A stretch of 64,000 nt of DNA from Pseudomonas poae (GTDB lineage Bacteria; Pseudomonadota; Gammaproteobacteria; Pseudomonadales; Pseudomonadaceae): assembly GCA_004000515.1 (NCBI GenBank), contig CP034537.1, positions 682,001 to 746,000 on the forward strand, given 5' to 3'. The first letter of the stretch is position 1. The number at the start of each line of letters is the position of its first letter. The notes beneath the pieces were generated by a model. That model did no database searches. It saw only the letters and a program-made list of their open reading frames with translations, and was not told the origin of the DNA. Below, piece after piece: positions 62,899 through 64,000 of this stretch. The translations under genes were made by a program, and so were the position numbers.

Positions 62899-63147
62899 TC
62901 AGGCTGCGGTTGTCGCCGGTTCTACGCCAGCGTGCACACGATCAGCCAATAGCAGCGCCAGCTCAATCAATTGCGCAACGCCCATCAGCTCCTCTCGTTT
63001 CGAGCCTTCCAGGTTGAATGCGAGATCACAGCTCAACGCATTGGCCGAAGCGAGGGTTTCGCTGAGGTTGACCAGTAGGTCTTCGGTGCTGATGCCGTCG
63101 GCTACGGTGAATAGCCGGATGGGGGGATTGGGGGTAGGTTTGATCAT
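62899..63147 (-). CDS. Small DUF6124/DUF3077-like protein
   Basis: 82 aa from ATG 63147 (GGAG ten bases upstream). Pattern PNPPIRLFTVADGISTEDLL, NLSETLASANAL, FNLEGSKREELMGVAQLIEL and LLADRVH fits the small helical DUF6124/DUF3077 proteins that occur in several copies in P. fluorescens-group genomes. No function known. Its ATG overlaps the stop of an upstream open frame (ATGA at 63144-63147). Confidence 0.75.
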   Translation of the reverse strand: MIKPTPNPPIRLFTVADGISTEDLLVNLSETLASANALSCDLAFNLEGSKREELMGVAQLIELALLLADRVHAGVEPATTAA

Positions 63148-63434
63148 TGTGAAGCTCCGGAGAAGTAGTAGAGGAGCTGCCACTGATCGCCGCGACGCGA
63201 TGAGGGTGGCAGCTGTACGCAGGTTCGCGGACCGATTCTCCAGAACACCGGCATACCCGAAGGTATCCCACGCACAGCCGCCATAGCGCCGGACAGTAGA
63301 CGATAAAAAAGCGCCAACTGAAAGGGAGACGATGACGCTTCTGCGTCTGGAGAAGTTCGGGCCGCGACGCCCGGCCGCTGCATTTGCAGCGGTGTACGGA
63401 GACTAGAGATCGAGCTTCCTAGGGACAACCTCAA
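63144..63434 (-). other. Leader region with a 96-codon open frame before the DUF6124-like gene
   Basis: An open frame from TTG 63434 ends in TGA overlapping the next gene's ATG by four bases. The coded sequence has no recognisable domain, no good ribosome binding site, and unusual Ser/Pro/Arg composition. On the same strand a small hairpin (ATACC-CGAA-GGTAT, 63253-63266) is visible. It may be a structured 5' leader, a coupled leader peptide, or non-coding. Confidence 0.35.
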
Positions 63435-63598
63435 AGACTTGTCGGAAATTTCTGAGAAGGTCCTCCAAATTTCCTAGGCGCAGATACCAATGGGAATCGG
63501 CCTACACACGCACCGGAGCCCGCTGACTTCCGAGACACATATGCCCTTGGCGATGATCCTCAACATTCGTCCACCGACGTAAACATGAGGTTCATCAC
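63435..63598. promoter_or_regulatory. Intergenic region with an 8-bp inverted repeat
   Basis: GGAAATTT at 63444-63451 and AAATTTCC at 63467-63474 form a perfect inverted repeat with a 15-base spacer, between two divergent small genes. It could be an operator or a hairpin. No gene was seen. Confidence 0.4.
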
Positions 63599-63955
63599 AT
63601 GACTGAAAAGTCCCATAGCCTGCATTCGACCCGCCCTGTCGAACAGACGATTATCGAACACATAATCGCTAATCCCGAGTTTGCGCACGCCTTAAGCCTT
63701 GAAGCCGAGGCCCTGGAATCAGATGAACCCGAAGTCGCAGCACGGTTGAACCAATGGCTGGAAAAAGCCCAATACCTACCTGATAGAAAGACAACGTTCA
63801 CGGATTTCGACACTGCCGACTATCTATGCACACAAGAAGATATAGACGCCTACCTCGAAGCCTGCTTAGAGGAAGACCCTGGCGATGGCTCATTGATCAA
63901 AAGAGCCCAAGACGACATTGCCCGCGCAACCCACAGGATCAACACCAAGCAATAA
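63599..63955 (+). CDS. Antitoxin-like protein lacking the DNA-binding domain (118 aa)
   Basis: The C-terminal half, TTFTDFDTADYLCTQEDIDAYL followed by EEDPGDGSLIKRAQDDIARAT, resembles the first ~50 residues of HigA-like 'addiction module antidote' proteins (D..DYL...E.I..YL...). In those proteins an HTH domain follows; here the protein ends at INTKQ. The N-terminal 65 residues (EQTIIEHIIANPEFAHALSL, EVAARLNQWLEKAQ) are not recognised. No toxin gene is adjacent within the window. Annotation as antitoxin-derived is inference from a short similarity. Confidence 0.6.
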   Translation: MTEKSHSLHSTRPVEQTIIEHIIANPEFAHALSLEAEALESDEPEVAARLNQWLEKAQYLPDRKTTFTDFDTADYLCTQEDIDAYLEACLEEDPGDGSLIKRAQDDIARATHRINTKQ

Positions 63956-63969
63956 GCGAACACAATCCA

Positions 63970-64000
63970 AAATGTGGGAGCGGGCTTGCTCGCGAATGCG
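63970..64000. repeat. REP/REPIN left arm, cut by the window edge
   Basis: GTGGGAGCGGGCTTGCTCGC followed by GAATGCG, identical in type to the element at 44841. Confidence 0.9.

Overview
The window is chromosomal DNA from a Pseudomonas, most likely of the P. fluorescens group. The evidence is high GC content, family-typical proteins (RetS, PprA/PprB, Tad pilus, SpeA, cob genes) and many copies of the GTGGGAGC(T/G)GGCTTGC REP/REPIN element. From memory, the order speA, yciH, nudix, DUF2333, gcbA, ctpL-like, aroQ, accB, accC, prmA, DUF3426, dusB, fis, purH, purD, retS matches P. aeruginosa PAO1 around PA4839-PA4856. No rRNA, tRNA, CRISPR array, IS element or prophage was seen.

Layout. 1-2400: acyl metabolism genes (start of a thiolase, FabG-like reductase, MaoC hydratase). 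2660-6070: a glycine-rich repeat lipoprotein followed by a TpsB outer-membrane transporter. 6141-21125: a complete Tad/Flp pilus locus. It contains a stand-alone receiver protein, Flp pilin, RcpC, RcpA, TadZ, TadA, TadB, TadC, TadD, a DUF3613 protein, PprB, the FppA prepilin peptidase, a TadE-like pseudopilin, PprA and TadG. 21277-23557: two DUF4136 lipoproteins, CmoM and a MazG-like hydrolase. 23697-33907: PBP1C, a small membrane protein, a giant alpha-2-macroglobulin lipoprotein, a MATE transporter and a hydrolase. 34058-54734: the conserved housekeeping and signalling block named above, ending with the RetS hybrid sensor. 54898-56270: MarC and an unrecognised protein. 56503-62794: aerobic cobalamin genes (cobJ, cobI, cobH, cobG on minus; cobL, cobK on plus). 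62899-64000: a small DUF6124/DUF3077-like protein with an unusual leader, an antitoxin-like fragment and REP sequence.

How the parts fit. Tad pilus, PprA/PprB, the TpsB pair, the diguanylate cyclase GcbA and RetS all belong to surface attachment and the motile/sessile switch. The rest is housekeeping: fatty acid, purine, shikimate, polyamine and tRNA modification genes.

Important caveat. About 28 single-base frameshifts break roughly two dozen otherwise normal genes, including accC, purH, speA and fis. Each is repaired by adding or removing one base, mostly in a short homopolymer. I treat them as sequencing or assembly errors, give full-length gene coordinates, and name the affected position in each entry.
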